Source: Acidobacterium sp049965615
GTDB lineage: Bacteria > Acidobacteriota > Terriglobia > Terriglobales > Acidobacteriaceae
Assembly: GCA_049965615.1 (NCBI GenBank)
Contig: JBMFWD010000009.1
Coordinates: forward strand, 18,213 to 82,212
Length of the DNA stretch: 64,000 bases
Direction: 5' to 3'
Below the pieces are notes generated by a model, which was not told the origin of the DNA, ran no database searches, and saw only the letters and a program-made list of their open reading frames with translations. The position numbers and the translations under genes were made by a program. Positions 39,439 to 47,402 of this stretch are shown here, piece by piece; position 1 is the stretch's first letter; each line of letters begins with the position of its first letter.

Positions 39439-40314
39439 GTGAACGGATTATTGGTGATCGACAAGCCGGGCGGGATGACGTCGCATGACGTGGTGGCGCG
39501 GGTGCGGCGCGCGACGGGTGAGAAATCGATTGGACATTTAGGGACGCTGGACCCGATGGCGACGGGAGTATTGCCGTTGCTGCTGGGGAAGTTTACGCGG
39601 CTGGCGCAGTACTTTGGCGCGATGGAGAAGGCGTATACGGGGACGATTCGGTTTGGGTTTGCGACCGAAACGTATGACGCTGAGGGTAAGCCGGAGGGTG
39701 AGGCGAAGCCGTTGACGCTGGAGCTTGCCGAGCTGAGAAAACTGGCCGAGCGGTTTGAGGGCGAGATCGAGCAGATGCCTCCGGCTTATTCGGCGAAGAA
39801 GATTGATGGAAAGCCGGCGTACCAGCAGGCGCGGGCGGGCGAGACGCCGAAGCTGAAGGCTGTTCCGGTAACGGTGCATGAGTTTGCGCTGGAGGATTTG
39901 CGTAGGGATTGCGCGGCGTTCCGGATGCGGATTTCGGCAGGCGGGTATGTGCGGTCCGTAGCGCATGAGCTGGGGCAGTTGGCGGGCTGCGGCGCGCACC
40001 TGGCGAGCTTGCGGCGGACTGCGGTGGCGAAGTTGACGCTGGCCGATGCGATGACTCTGGAGCAAGTGGAGGCGCTGGCGGCAGCGGGGGATTTGGAAGA
40101 GCGCATGCCGCATCCGCGCGAGATTTTGACCGAGCTGCCGGCGGTGACGGCGGATGCTAAGAGCGCGGGGCGATTGCGGAACGGGATGCAAGTAAATCTG
40201 CCGGATTTTTCGCAGGCTCCGCTGGTGCGGATTTTTGAGGGACAGCGCGAGCTGATTGCGATTGGGCGGCGGGTGGCGGGAACGCTGTTCCAGCCAGTTG
40301 CGGTGATTGGATGA
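39439..40314 (+). CDS. truB: tRNA pseudouridine(55) synthase
   Basis: 291 residues. It makes pseudouridine 55 in the T-loop of tRNAs. The N-terminal GLLVIDKPGGMTSHDVV and the catalytic aspartate in GHLGTLDPMATGVLPLLLG are diagnostic; MPPAYSAKKIDGKPAYQQAR and GGYVRSVAHELG follow in order. The frame is open from 39355, but homology begins at GTG 39439, which follows a TATAGT box. The C-terminal domain is about the length of the E. coli-type enzyme minus the PUA part. Confidence 0.95.
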   Translation: MNGLLVIDKPGGMTSHDVVARVRRATGEKSIGHLGTLDPMATGVLPLLLGKFTRLAQYFGAMEKAYTGTIRFGFATETYDAEGKPEGEAKPLTLELAELRKLAERFEGEIEQMPPAYSAKKIDGKPAYQQARAGETPKLKAVPVTVHEFALEDLRRDCAAFRMRISAGGYVRSVAHELGQLAGCGAHLASLRRTAVAKLTLADAMTLEQVEALAAAGDLEERMPHPREILTELPAVTADAKSAGRLRNGMQVNLPDFSQAPLVRIFEGQRELIAIGRRVAGTLFQPVAVIG

Positions 40315-40319
40315 GCGTC

Positions 40320-40946
40320 TTACTTGCGCAGCAGGGGCAGGAGCAGCGGCAGGAAGGCTTTGGCAAGGAGCCTGGAGCCTTTTGCGGTGGGGTGAATGCC
40401 GTCGGACTGGATGGCTCCGGGCACGGTGTAGATGTGCGCGTAGAGCATGGGCAGCAGCGGGACGTGGTAGCGCGCGGCGACCTGATGGTACATGAGATCG
40501 AACTGATGAATGTAGGCTTCGCCATAGTTGGGCGGAAGCGTGATGCCGGCGAGGACGACTTTGGCGTGCGCGGCGAGCAGGCGCGAGACGATGACTTCAA
40601 GATTGCGTTTGGTGACTGCGAGCGGAAGGCCACGGAGCCCGTCGTTGCCGCCGAATTCGACGACGACGACGGCGGGGTGCATGGCGAGGATAAGCGGGAG
40701 GCGGTCGACGCCGTCCTTGGTGGTGTTGCCGCTGACGCCGGCGTTGATGACGCGGTAGTGGTAGCCGCGGGTGTTGAGGTCGTGCTGGAGCGCGGCGGGC
40801 CAGGCCTGGCTGGGGATGAGGCCGTGGCCAGCGGTGATGCTGTCTCCATAGCAAACGATGACGGGCCGTTTGGCGGCGTGCGCGGGGAATGGAACGAGGG
40901 CGGCCACGAGGACCAGAAGCAGTATGAGGGGGACGCGGCGGTTCAC
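40320..40946 (-). CDS. SGNH/GDSL esterase, TesA-like
   Basis: 208 residues. A signal peptide (LLLVLVAALVPFPAHA) is followed by the SGNH blocks: GDSITAGHG (Ser), GVSGNTT, EFGGNDGLRG (Asn) and DGIHPTAKG (Asp/His). In E. coli tesA is a periplasmic multifunctional thioesterase/arylesterase/lysophospholipase. It is divergent from an ABC ATPase and FtsX-type permease, exactly as tesA is to ybbA-ybbP in E. coli, which supports the TesA assignment. Confidence 0.9.
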   Translation of the reverse strand: MNRRVPLILLLVLVAALVPFPAHAAKRPVIVCYGDSITAGHGLIPSQAWPAALQHDLNTRGYHYRVINAGVSGNTTKDGVDRLPLILAMHPAVVVVEFGGNDGLRGLPLAVTKRNLEVIVSRLLAAHAKVVLAGITLPPNYGEAYIHQFDLMYHQVAARYHVPLLPMLYAHIYTVPGAIQSDGIHPTAKGSRLLAKAFLPLLLPLLRK

Positions 40947-40985
40947 ATCTAGAGTTTAGCAACGGGTGAGGCGCGGAGAGACGGG

Positions 40986-41672
40986 ATGATTGAAGTCAAG
41001 GGACTGAAGAAGAGCATTCGCAACGGGACGCGCACGGTGGAGATTTTGCGTGGGATTGACTTTGTGATTCCGCAGGGGCAGTTTGTGGCGATCATGGGGG
41101 CCTCTGGCAGCGGGAAGAGCACGCTGCTGGGGCTGCTGGCGGGGCTGGATACTCCGACGGAAGGCGATGTGCTGCTGGATGGGGTTTCGATTGCGAACCT
41201 GGAAGAAGATGCACTGGCCGAGGTGCGCGGGCGGAAGATTGGATTTGTGTTTCAGTCGTACCAGCTGATTCCGATGCTGACGGCGCTGGAGAATGTGCTG
41301 CTGCCCTATGAGTTAAATGCGACGGGGGATGGGCGCAAGAAGGCGATGGGGTTGCTGGAGGCGGTGGGGCTAGGTGACCGGATGGAGCATTATCCGGTGC
41401 AGCTTTCTGGCGGGGAGCAGCAGCGGGTGGCGCTGGCGCGGGCATTTGTGATGGATCCGCCGATTGTGCTGGCCGATGAGCCGACGGGAAACCTGGACTC
41501 AGTGAATGGGAAGCATGTGATGGATCTGCTGACCGGGCGGCAGCGCGGTGAGGGCACGACGCTGGTGATGGTGACACATGATCCGCAGATTGCGGCGCTC
41601 GCGGACAGGCAGATTCATTTGCGAGATGGGCTGGTGATTGCGGACCAGTGTCGCAGTGAGGCGGCGGAATGA
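40986..41672 (+). CDS. ABC transporter ATPase, YbbA/LolD type
   Basis: 228 residues. Walker A GASGSGKSTLLGLLA, Q-loop FVFQSYQLIPMLTALENVLLP, signature LSGGEQQRVALARAF, Walker B IVLADEPTGNLD and switch His VTHDPQ. Together with the FtsX-like permease downstream (4-base overlap) it forms a MacB/LolD-type mechanotransmission ABC system rather than an importer. Gene order with the divergent tesA-like gene matches E. coli tesA-ybbA-ybbP. Confidence 0.92.
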   Translation: MIEVKGLKKSIRNGTRTVEILRGIDFVIPQGQFVAIMGASGSGKSTLLGLLAGLDTPTEGDVLLDGVSIANLEEDALAEVRGRKIGFVFQSYQLIPMLTALENVLLPYELNATGDGRKKAMGLLEAVGLGDRMEHYPVQLSGGEQQRVALARAFVMDPPIVLADEPTGNLDSVNGKHVMDLLTGRQRGEGTTLVMVTHDPQIAALADRQIHLRDGLVIADQCRSEAAE

Positions 41673-44236
41673 AGCCGACGGTGCGATGGAGCACGGCGCT
41701 GCGGATTGCGTGGCGGGAGCTGCAGGCTTCGCGGGCGAAGTTTCTATTTGTAATTTTTGCAGTTGCAATTGGGGTGGGCGCGCTGACGGGCGTGCGAGGC
41801 TTCAGTCAGTCGTTCCAGAAGGCGCTGCTGGGGCGGGCGCGCTCGCTGATGGCGGCGGACCTGCAGGCGCGGATGTTCCACCAGGCGACGCCGGAGCAGG
41901 TGAAGGCGATGGACGCGCTAGCGCAGAACGGCGTCGAGCGGACGCAGATTACGCAGACGGTTTCGATGGCGACGCTGGCGGGGGCGAATCCGATGGAGGC
42001 GACGCCGGTGCTGGTTGCGCTGAAGGCGGTGAATCCGGCGAAGTACCCGTTTTACGGGAAGCTGGAGTTGAAGCCAGACGAGCCTGAGCAGAAACTGCTG
42101 ACGGACAAGACTGTGCTGGTGGATGACAATCTGCTGGTACGTCTGCGGGCGAAGGTGGGCGATGCGCTGGTGGTGGGCGGGCAGACGTTCCGGATTGCGG
42201 GTGAGATTGTGAGCGAGCCGGACCGGCTGACGGCGGGGATGAGCATTGGTCCGCGGGTGATGATGACGCGGGCGGCGCTGCAGTCGACGGGGCTGGTGCG
42301 GCCGGGGAGCCAGGCGGGGCAGCGGTATTTGTTCAAGCTGCCGCAGGGCGGCGATGTGGCGGCGATGAAGGCGCGGCTGAAGAAGATATTGCCGGATGCG
42401 CAGGTGACGGATTTTCGGGAGGCGAATCCGGCGCTGACGCGAGGGCTGGAGCACGCGACGGGGCTGCTGAGTTTGATTTGCCTGGTGGCGATGGTGCTGG
42501 GCGCGATTGGAGTGGGGATGGCGATGCGGGCGCATCTGCAGCAGCGGATTGAAGTGCTTGCGGTAATGAAGTCGCTGGGAGCGCAGTCGCGGGATTTATT
42601 GCGCATTTATTTGTTACAAACTGTGTTGCTGGGTGTGGCGGGGGCTTTGCTGGGGATTTTTCTGGGCGTGGGGGTGGAGTTTGCCCTGCCGGCGATGCTG
42701 GGCAAGCTGCTGCCGCTGCAGCCGGTGCTGACGCTGCCGGTGGGTCCGGTGCTGGCCGCGCTGGGGACGGGGATTTTGACGACGGTGCTGTTTTGCCTGC
42801 CGCCGCTGCTGGATGTGCGGAAGATTCGTCCGGTGGTGGTGCTGCGGCGGACGGTGAGCCAGGGCGAGCCGGGCAAGGGTTGGAAAAATTGGGTGTTGGA
42901 ACACCGGTTGCAGATGGCAAGCATTGTGGTGATCCTGGTGGGACTGGGCGGGATTGCGGCGGGGCTTGCGGATTCGGTGATGGTGGGCAAGTGGTTCACG
43001 ATTTGCCTGGCGTCGCTGCTGGTGGTGATGCTGGGGCTGACGGCTGGGCTGCTGCGTGTGTTGCGGTGGTTTTTGAAGAAGACGCGGCTCGGGCTGCCTT
43101 CGACACTGCGGCATGGGCTGGCGAATCTGTATCGGCCGGGGAACCAGTCGGCGGCGGTGCTGGCGGCGCTAGGCGCGGGCGTGATGCTGATTTTGAGCGT
43201 GTTTTTGATGCAGGGCTCGATTGTGGCGTCGCTGCGCGCGGACGCTCCGCCGAGCGCGCCGAATGTATTTTTTGTGGACATCAGCAATGACGAGTTGCAG
43301 GGCGTGAAGCAACTGGTGGAGGCGCAGAAGGGTATCCACGGCAAGATGGAAGCGGTGCCGATTGTGCAGGGGCACATTGCGGAAGTGAACGGAGTGACGG
43401 CGGCGGAGATGGAGAAGAACAAGAAGTATCCGCGCTACCTGTTTCACGACCGCTCGTTTACGTGGATGACGAAGGTGCCGCCCGACACGAAGATCAGCGA
43501 AGGCAAGTGGTGGACGAGCGACGACGCGAAGGGCGTGGCGCTGGTGGACTGGGTGGCGAAGGATTTGAAGGTGAAGCCGGGCGCGAAGATTACGTTTGAC
43601 CTGGGTGGGACGGAGATTGCGACGAAGGTGGTGGCGGTGTTTACGCCGAAGGGGCAAAGGTCCTTTGCGAGGGCGGACTTTATGATGCCGCCGGGTATGC
43701 TGAAGCAGTACACGACGATCTGGTATGGCGATGCGCACGTGAGGCCGGATGCGATTCCGGAGATGGAGCGGGCGGTGTTCTCGAAGTATCCGACGGTGAC
43801 GGTGGTGAACGTTGCGGACATTATGGATACGATCAGCAAGCTGGTGAACCAGATCACGGTGGTGATTCATTTTCTGGCTGGGTTCTCGATTTTGTCGGGG
43901 CTGATTATTCTGGCTTCGAGCGTGGCGAGCACGCGCTTTAGAAGAATCAGGGAAGTGGTGGTACTGAAGACGCTGGGCGCGCAGCGGCGGAGGATTGCGG
44001 CGGTATTCAGCATTGAGTTTACAGTGCTGGGATTGCTGGCGGGCGCGGTGGGGGCGGTGTTTGCAAATGTGCTCTCTCGCGTGCTGCTGCACCGCATGCA
44101 TGTGCCGTTTGCGGCGGACTATGCGGGGTCTGCGATTGCGGTGGTGGCTGCGGCGGCGCTGGCGGTGGTGACGGGATGGGTGGCGAGCTACCGGATCCTT
44201 GGACAGCGGCCGCTGGAAGTGCTGCGCGAGGAGTAG
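41669..44236 (+). CDS. FtsX-like ABC permease, YbbP type
   Basis: 855 residues with a duplicated FtsX layout: a first transmembrane helix (about 18-38), a large periplasmic domain, three helices (about 260-390), then additional helices (about 415-470), a second periplasmic domain (about 510-710) and three C-terminal helices (about 725-845). Ten helices in total fit YbbP. The final part SYRILGQRPLEVLREE is typical of this family's end. It may extract or transport a lipid-like or hydrophobic compound; no substrate is established for this subfamily. Confidence 0.88.
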   Translation: MKPTVRWSTALRIAWRELQASRAKFLFVIFAVAIGVGALTGVRGFSQSFQKALLGRARSLMAADLQARMFHQATPEQVKAMDALAQNGVERTQITQTVSMATLAGANPMEATPVLVALKAVNPAKYPFYGKLELKPDEPEQKLLTDKTVLVDDNLLVRLRAKVGDALVVGGQTFRIAGEIVSEPDRLTAGMSIGPRVMMTRAALQSTGLVRPGSQAGQRYLFKLPQGGDVAAMKARLKKILPDAQVTDFREANPALTRGLEHATGLLSLICLVAMVLGAIGVGMAMRAHLQQRIEVLAVMKSLGAQSRDLLRIYLLQTVLLGVAGALLGIFLGVGVEFALPAMLGKLLPLQPVLTLPVGPVLAALGTGILTTVLFCLPPLLDVRKIRPVVVLRRTVSQGEPGKGWKNWVLEHRLQMASIVVILVGLGGIAAGLADSVMVGKWFTICLASLLVVMLGLTAGLLRVLRWFLKKTRLGLPSTLRHGLANLYRPGNQSAAVLAALGAGVMLILSVFLMQGSIVASLRADAPPSAPNVFFVDISNDELQGVKQLVEAQKGIHGKMEAVPIVQGHIAEVNGVTAAEMEKNKKYPRYLFHDRSFTWMTKVPPDTKISEGKWWTSDDAKGVALVDWVAKDLKVKPGAKITFDLGGTEIATKVVAVFTPKGQRSFARADFMMPPGMLKQYTTIWYGDAHVRPDAIPEMERAVFSKYPTVTVVNVADIMDTISKLVNQITVVIHFLAGFSILSGLIILASSVASTRFRRIREVVVLKTLGAQRRRIAAVFSIEFTVLGLLAGAVGAVFANVLSRVLLHRMHVPFAADYAGSAIAVVAAAALAVVTGWVASYRILGQRPLEVLREE

Positions 44237-44332
44237 ACGGACAGAGTTCCGGATGAAGTTGTATGGTGGTGGTGCATGAATTTGAGGGGTCGGATGTGAT
44301 ATCGATCCCATGGGTAGATTGGAGAGGCCGGA

Positions 44333-46426
44333 ATGTTGAAGCGGGTATGGAGTGTGTGCGGCTGGAGTGTGCTGCTGGGGATGGCGTTGACGGCGGGGAG
44401 TGCGATGGGGCTGACGGGACAGTATGAGTTCAGAAATGATCTGATGCCGGAGCCTGCGCATTTGCAGGTGGGTGAAGGGCATTTGCTGGTGCAGCCGGGG
44501 ATGACGGCGACGGTGGCGAAGTTTGATAACGCGCGGCTGGACGCAGCGATTCATCGTGCGATGGAGCACCTGAAGGAACAGACGGGCGTGATGGTTGCGA
44601 CGAAGGCGGCGCATGGGGCGAGCGCGGACTCGGCGATTGTGGTGAGCGTGGATGGGCCGGGCGAGGCTGTACAGGGTGTCCACGAAAACGAGAGCTATCA
44701 ACTGGATGTGACGGGGCAGGGGATTCATCTGCATGCGGCGACGGTGGTGGGCGCGATGCGCGGGCTGGAGACGCTGCTGCAACTGGTGCAGAACGATGGG
44801 ACGCAGTATTTTTTTCCGGCGGTGCGGATTGAGGACCAGCCGCTCTATCCGTGGCGTGGGTTGATGCTGGATTGCAGCCGTCATTTTGTGCCGGTGCCGA
44901 AGATCCGGCAGATTATTCGTGGGATGGCGGCGGTGAAGCTGAACGTGCTGCACTGGCATTTGAGCGATGACCAGGGCTTCCGGATGCAGAGCAAGGTGTT
45001 TCCTCTGCTGACGAAGATGGGATCGAACGGGGAGTTTTATACGCAGGGCGAGGCACGGGAGATTGTGGCGTATGCGCGCGCGCGGGGAATTCGCGTGGTG
45101 CCGGAGTTTGACATGCCGGGGCACACGAGTTCGTGGATGGTGGGATACCCCGAGCTAGCGAGCGCGAAGGGACCGTTTCACATTCAGGACCGGTTTGGGG
45201 TGTTTGATCCGGTGATGGATCCGACGCGGGCGAGCACGTATCGCTTTCTGGACCAGTTTATCGGCGAGATGGTGACGATCTTTCCGGATGCGTATTTTCA
45301 TATTGGCGGGGATGAGAACAATGGCGTGGAATGGCGGCATAATGCGCGGATCCAGGCGTTTATGCGAGCGCACCATTTGAAGGGTACGTCGGGGTTGCAG
45401 GCGTACTTCAATCGCCGGGTGTTGAAGATTCTGACGAAGTACCACAAGCGGATGATTGGGTGGGACGAGGTGCTTACGCCGGGTTTGCCGGAGAGTGTGA
45501 CGATTCAGAGCTGGCGCGGTTACAAATCACTGGCGAAGGCGGCGCGGGAGGGCCATGACGGAATTTTGTCGTCAGGATATTACCTGGATCACATGTCGCC
45601 AGCGTCGGCGTATTACGCGGTGAACCCGATTCCGCCGGACAGCACGCTAACGGCGGTGCAGCGGAAGCACATTCTGGGCGGCGAAGCGTGCATGTGGAAC
45701 GAGTACGTGGACGGGAAGACAATTGACTCGCGGATATGGCCGCGGGCGGCGGCGGTGGCCGAGCGGCTGTGGTCGCCGGAGAATGTGACCGATGTGAATG
45801 ACATGTACCGGCGGTTGCGGGTGGAGTCGGTGCGGCTGGAGGCGCTGGGGCTGACGCAGATTTCGCAGGAGTGGGCGAGCTTGCGGATGATGGCGGGGAC
45901 TGAGGAGATTGGCCCGCTGCGGGTGCTGGCAGCGGCGATGCAACCGGTGAGCTGGGGGGCGCGGGCGCATTATGCAAGCGAGCACAAGATCACGACGCAT
46001 GCTCCGCTGGACCATTGGGTGGATGCGCTGCGGCCTGACCCGCCGCTGCGGCATGACTTTGCAGTGATGGTGGATGGGTATTTGAAGGCTCCTCGCGCGG
46101 ACCGGGCGGGAGAGATTGCGTTGACGGATTTGTTTGCGAGCTGGGTGAAGGCCGAGCCGGGCGCGCTGGAGTTGATGCAGCACTCGCCGCTGCTGGCGGA
46201 GGCAAAGGCCAGGCCGGGACAACTGGCGCAGCTTGGGCGCGTGGGCGTGGCTGCCCTGGGGTATCTGTCCTCTGGCGAGACGGCGCCGGCGGGTTGGAAG
46301 GCGGAGCAACTGGCGGCGATTGCAGCGGCGAGGGAGCCGGTGGCGCTGACGGAGTTTGCTGTGCTGGGGCCGCTGGAGAGACTGGTGGAGGCTGTGCCGG
46401 AGGGCGGCGGCGCGGCGGAGAAATAA
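44333..46426 (+). CDS. Beta-N-acetylhexosaminidase (GH20)
   Basis: 697 residues. A signal peptide (VLLGMALTAGSAMG) precedes a GH20b-type domain (about 50-160) and the TIM-barrel catalytic domain, beginning YPWRGLMLDCSRHFVP. LNVLHWHLSDDQGFR, VVPEFDMPGHTSSW and the catalytic Asp-Glu in FHIGGDENNG are the family hallmarks. It cleaves terminal GlcNAc or GalNAc from chitin fragments, peptidoglycan or glycans in the periplasm or outside. Possible supplier of substrate to the amino-sugar locus at 53-63 kb. A GAGAGG lies before the ATG. Confidence 0.93.
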   Translation: MLKRVWSVCGWSVLLGMALTAGSAMGLTGQYEFRNDLMPEPAHLQVGEGHLLVQPGMTATVAKFDNARLDAAIHRAMEHLKEQTGVMVATKAAHGASADSAIVVSVDGPGEAVQGVHENESYQLDVTGQGIHLHAATVVGAMRGLETLLQLVQNDGTQYFFPAVRIEDQPLYPWRGLMLDCSRHFVPVPKIRQIIRGMAAVKLNVLHWHLSDDQGFRMQSKVFPLLTKMGSNGEFYTQGEAREIVAYARARGIRVVPEFDMPGHTSSWMVGYPELASAKGPFHIQDRFGVFDPVMDPTRASTYRFLDQFIGEMVTIFPDAYFHIGGDENNGVEWRHNARIQAFMRAHHLKGTSGLQAYFNRRVLKILTKYHKRMIGWDEVLTPGLPESVTIQSWRGYKSLAKAAREGHDGILSSGYYLDHMSPASAYYAVNPIPPDSTLTAVQRKHILGGEACMWNEYVDGKTIDSRIWPRAAAVAERLWSPENVTDVNDMYRRLRVESVRLEALGLTQISQEWASLRMMAGTEEIGPLRVLAAAMQPVSWGARAHYASEHKITTHAPLDHWVDALRPDPPLRHDFAVMVDGYLKAPRADRAGEIALTDLFASWVKAEPGALELMQHSPLLAEAKARPGQLAQLGRVGVAALGYLSSGETAPAGWKAEQLAAIAAAREPVALTEFAVLGPLERLVEAVPEGGGAAEK

Positions 46427-46507
46427 TCCACCCCATTCAACTTTTCATTTCATTTCGTCGATAACCTCAACACGTTTCTCATTCTGCGAAACATTTGAGG
46501 TAAGCCG

Positions 46508-46897
46508 ATGCGTGATTTGAAGGCGCTGATTGTGGATGACTCTTCCGTGATGCGGAAGATAGTGGAGCGCTCGCTGCGTGCGGCGGGTCTGAGTTTTTCT
46601 GACGTGTTCGAGGCCGGCAGCGGCGTGGAAGCGCTGGAGGTGCTGCGTGGCAAGCGCGTGGACCTGATCTTCTCTGACATCAACATGCCGCACATGGACG
46701 GCCTGGAGTTTTTGCGCCAGCTGAAGGCGGCGAACCTGGCGCCGGGCGTGCCGGTGGTGATGATTACGACCGAGAGCAGCGGAGACCACGTGATGCAGGC
46801 CGTGGAAGCTGGTGCGAAGGGATATATCCGCAAGCCATTTACGCCGGACCAGGTGAAGGACCGGGTGCTGCCTTTGCTGGAAGGGATTGCGGGATGA
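46508..46897 (+). CDS. CheY-like single-domain response regulator
   Basis: 129 residues, a receiver domain only. VDDSSVMRKIVE provides the acidic pair, FSDINMPHMDGLEF the phosphorylated Asp, TTESS the conserved Thr and RKPFTPDQV the Lys-Pro. CheY-type proteins control the flagellar motor or other outputs. The stop overlaps the CheX start (ATGA). No histidine kinase or other chemotaxis gene is in the window. Confidence 0.92.
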   Translation: MRDLKALIVDDSSVMRKIVERSLRAAGLSFSDVFEAGSGVEALEVLRGKRVDLIFSDINMPHMDGLEFLRQLKAANLAPGVPVVMITTESSGDHVMQAVEAGAKGYIRKPFTPDQVKDRVLPLLEGIAG

Positions 46898-47376
46898 AGC
46901 TCTACACGATGCAGGCAAAGCCGGAGAGTTTTGAGCAGCGGCTGGATCTGGCCGTGGAAGAGGTCTTTGGGGCGATGCTGGGAGTGAGCTGCGTGCCTGT
47001 GAAGGCCGTGGGCTGGACGACGCGGCAGGAGATGATTGGTGCGATTGTGGGGCTGGCGGGCTCGATGCGTGGCTCGTGCGTGGTGCATGTGAATCGCGCG
47101 TCGGGAATGCGGATTGCGGAGCTGTTGACGGGATCGGCGGACAACGACCACGGGATGGTGCAGGACGCGCTTGGCGAGCTTTGCAACATGATCGCTGGAA
47201 CGTGGAAGGGCGGCATTCCGGAGCTGGCAGCCGGGTGCATGCTGTCTCCGCCGGTGGTGATTGAGGGTTATGACTTCCGGCTGCATTCGCAACCGTCACC
47301 GTTCCATATCCAGTCGCGATACCAGTTTGGGCCCGATGAGATGGAAGTGACGCTGCATGGGGAGATGGGAAAGTAA
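46894..47376 (+). CDS. CheX-like phosphatase
   Basis: 160 residues. The CheC/CheX fold is indicated by the duplicated alpha-beta pattern and the helix DALGELCNMIAGTWKGG, where Glu-x-x-Asn (ELCN) matches the catalytic motif for CheY-P dephosphorylation. CheX-type proteins have one such helix. Coupled to the preceding CheY-like gene, it most likely resets that regulator. Orphan CheY/CheX pairs may work outside chemotaxis. Confidence 0.85.
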   Translation: MKLYTMQAKPESFEQRLDLAVEEVFGAMLGVSCVPVKAVGWTTRQEMIGAIVGLAGSMRGSCVVHVNRASGMRIAELLTGSADNDHGMVQDALGELCNMIAGTWKGGIPELAAGCMLSPPVVIEGYDFRLHSQPSPFHIQSRYQFGPDEMEVTLHGEMGK

Positions 47377-47382
47377 CGCATG

Positions 47383-47402
47383 AGGGCCTGTTAACAGGCC
47401 CT
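47383..47402. terminator. 20-bp perfect palindrome, bidirectional terminator-like element
   Basis: AGGGCCTG-TTAA-CAGGCCCT is fully self-complementary and lies between the convergent cheX and treY genes, including the first bases of the treY stop codon. The 14-mer TTAACAGGCCCTAG recurs at 21109-21122. Confidence 0.65.

Noticed and set aside
41669..45124. Long minus-strand frame of about 650 codons over the permease and hexosaminidase genes
   Set aside because: Composition (Arg, His, Gln, Leu) and its position opposite two well-supported genes show it is a shadow frame.
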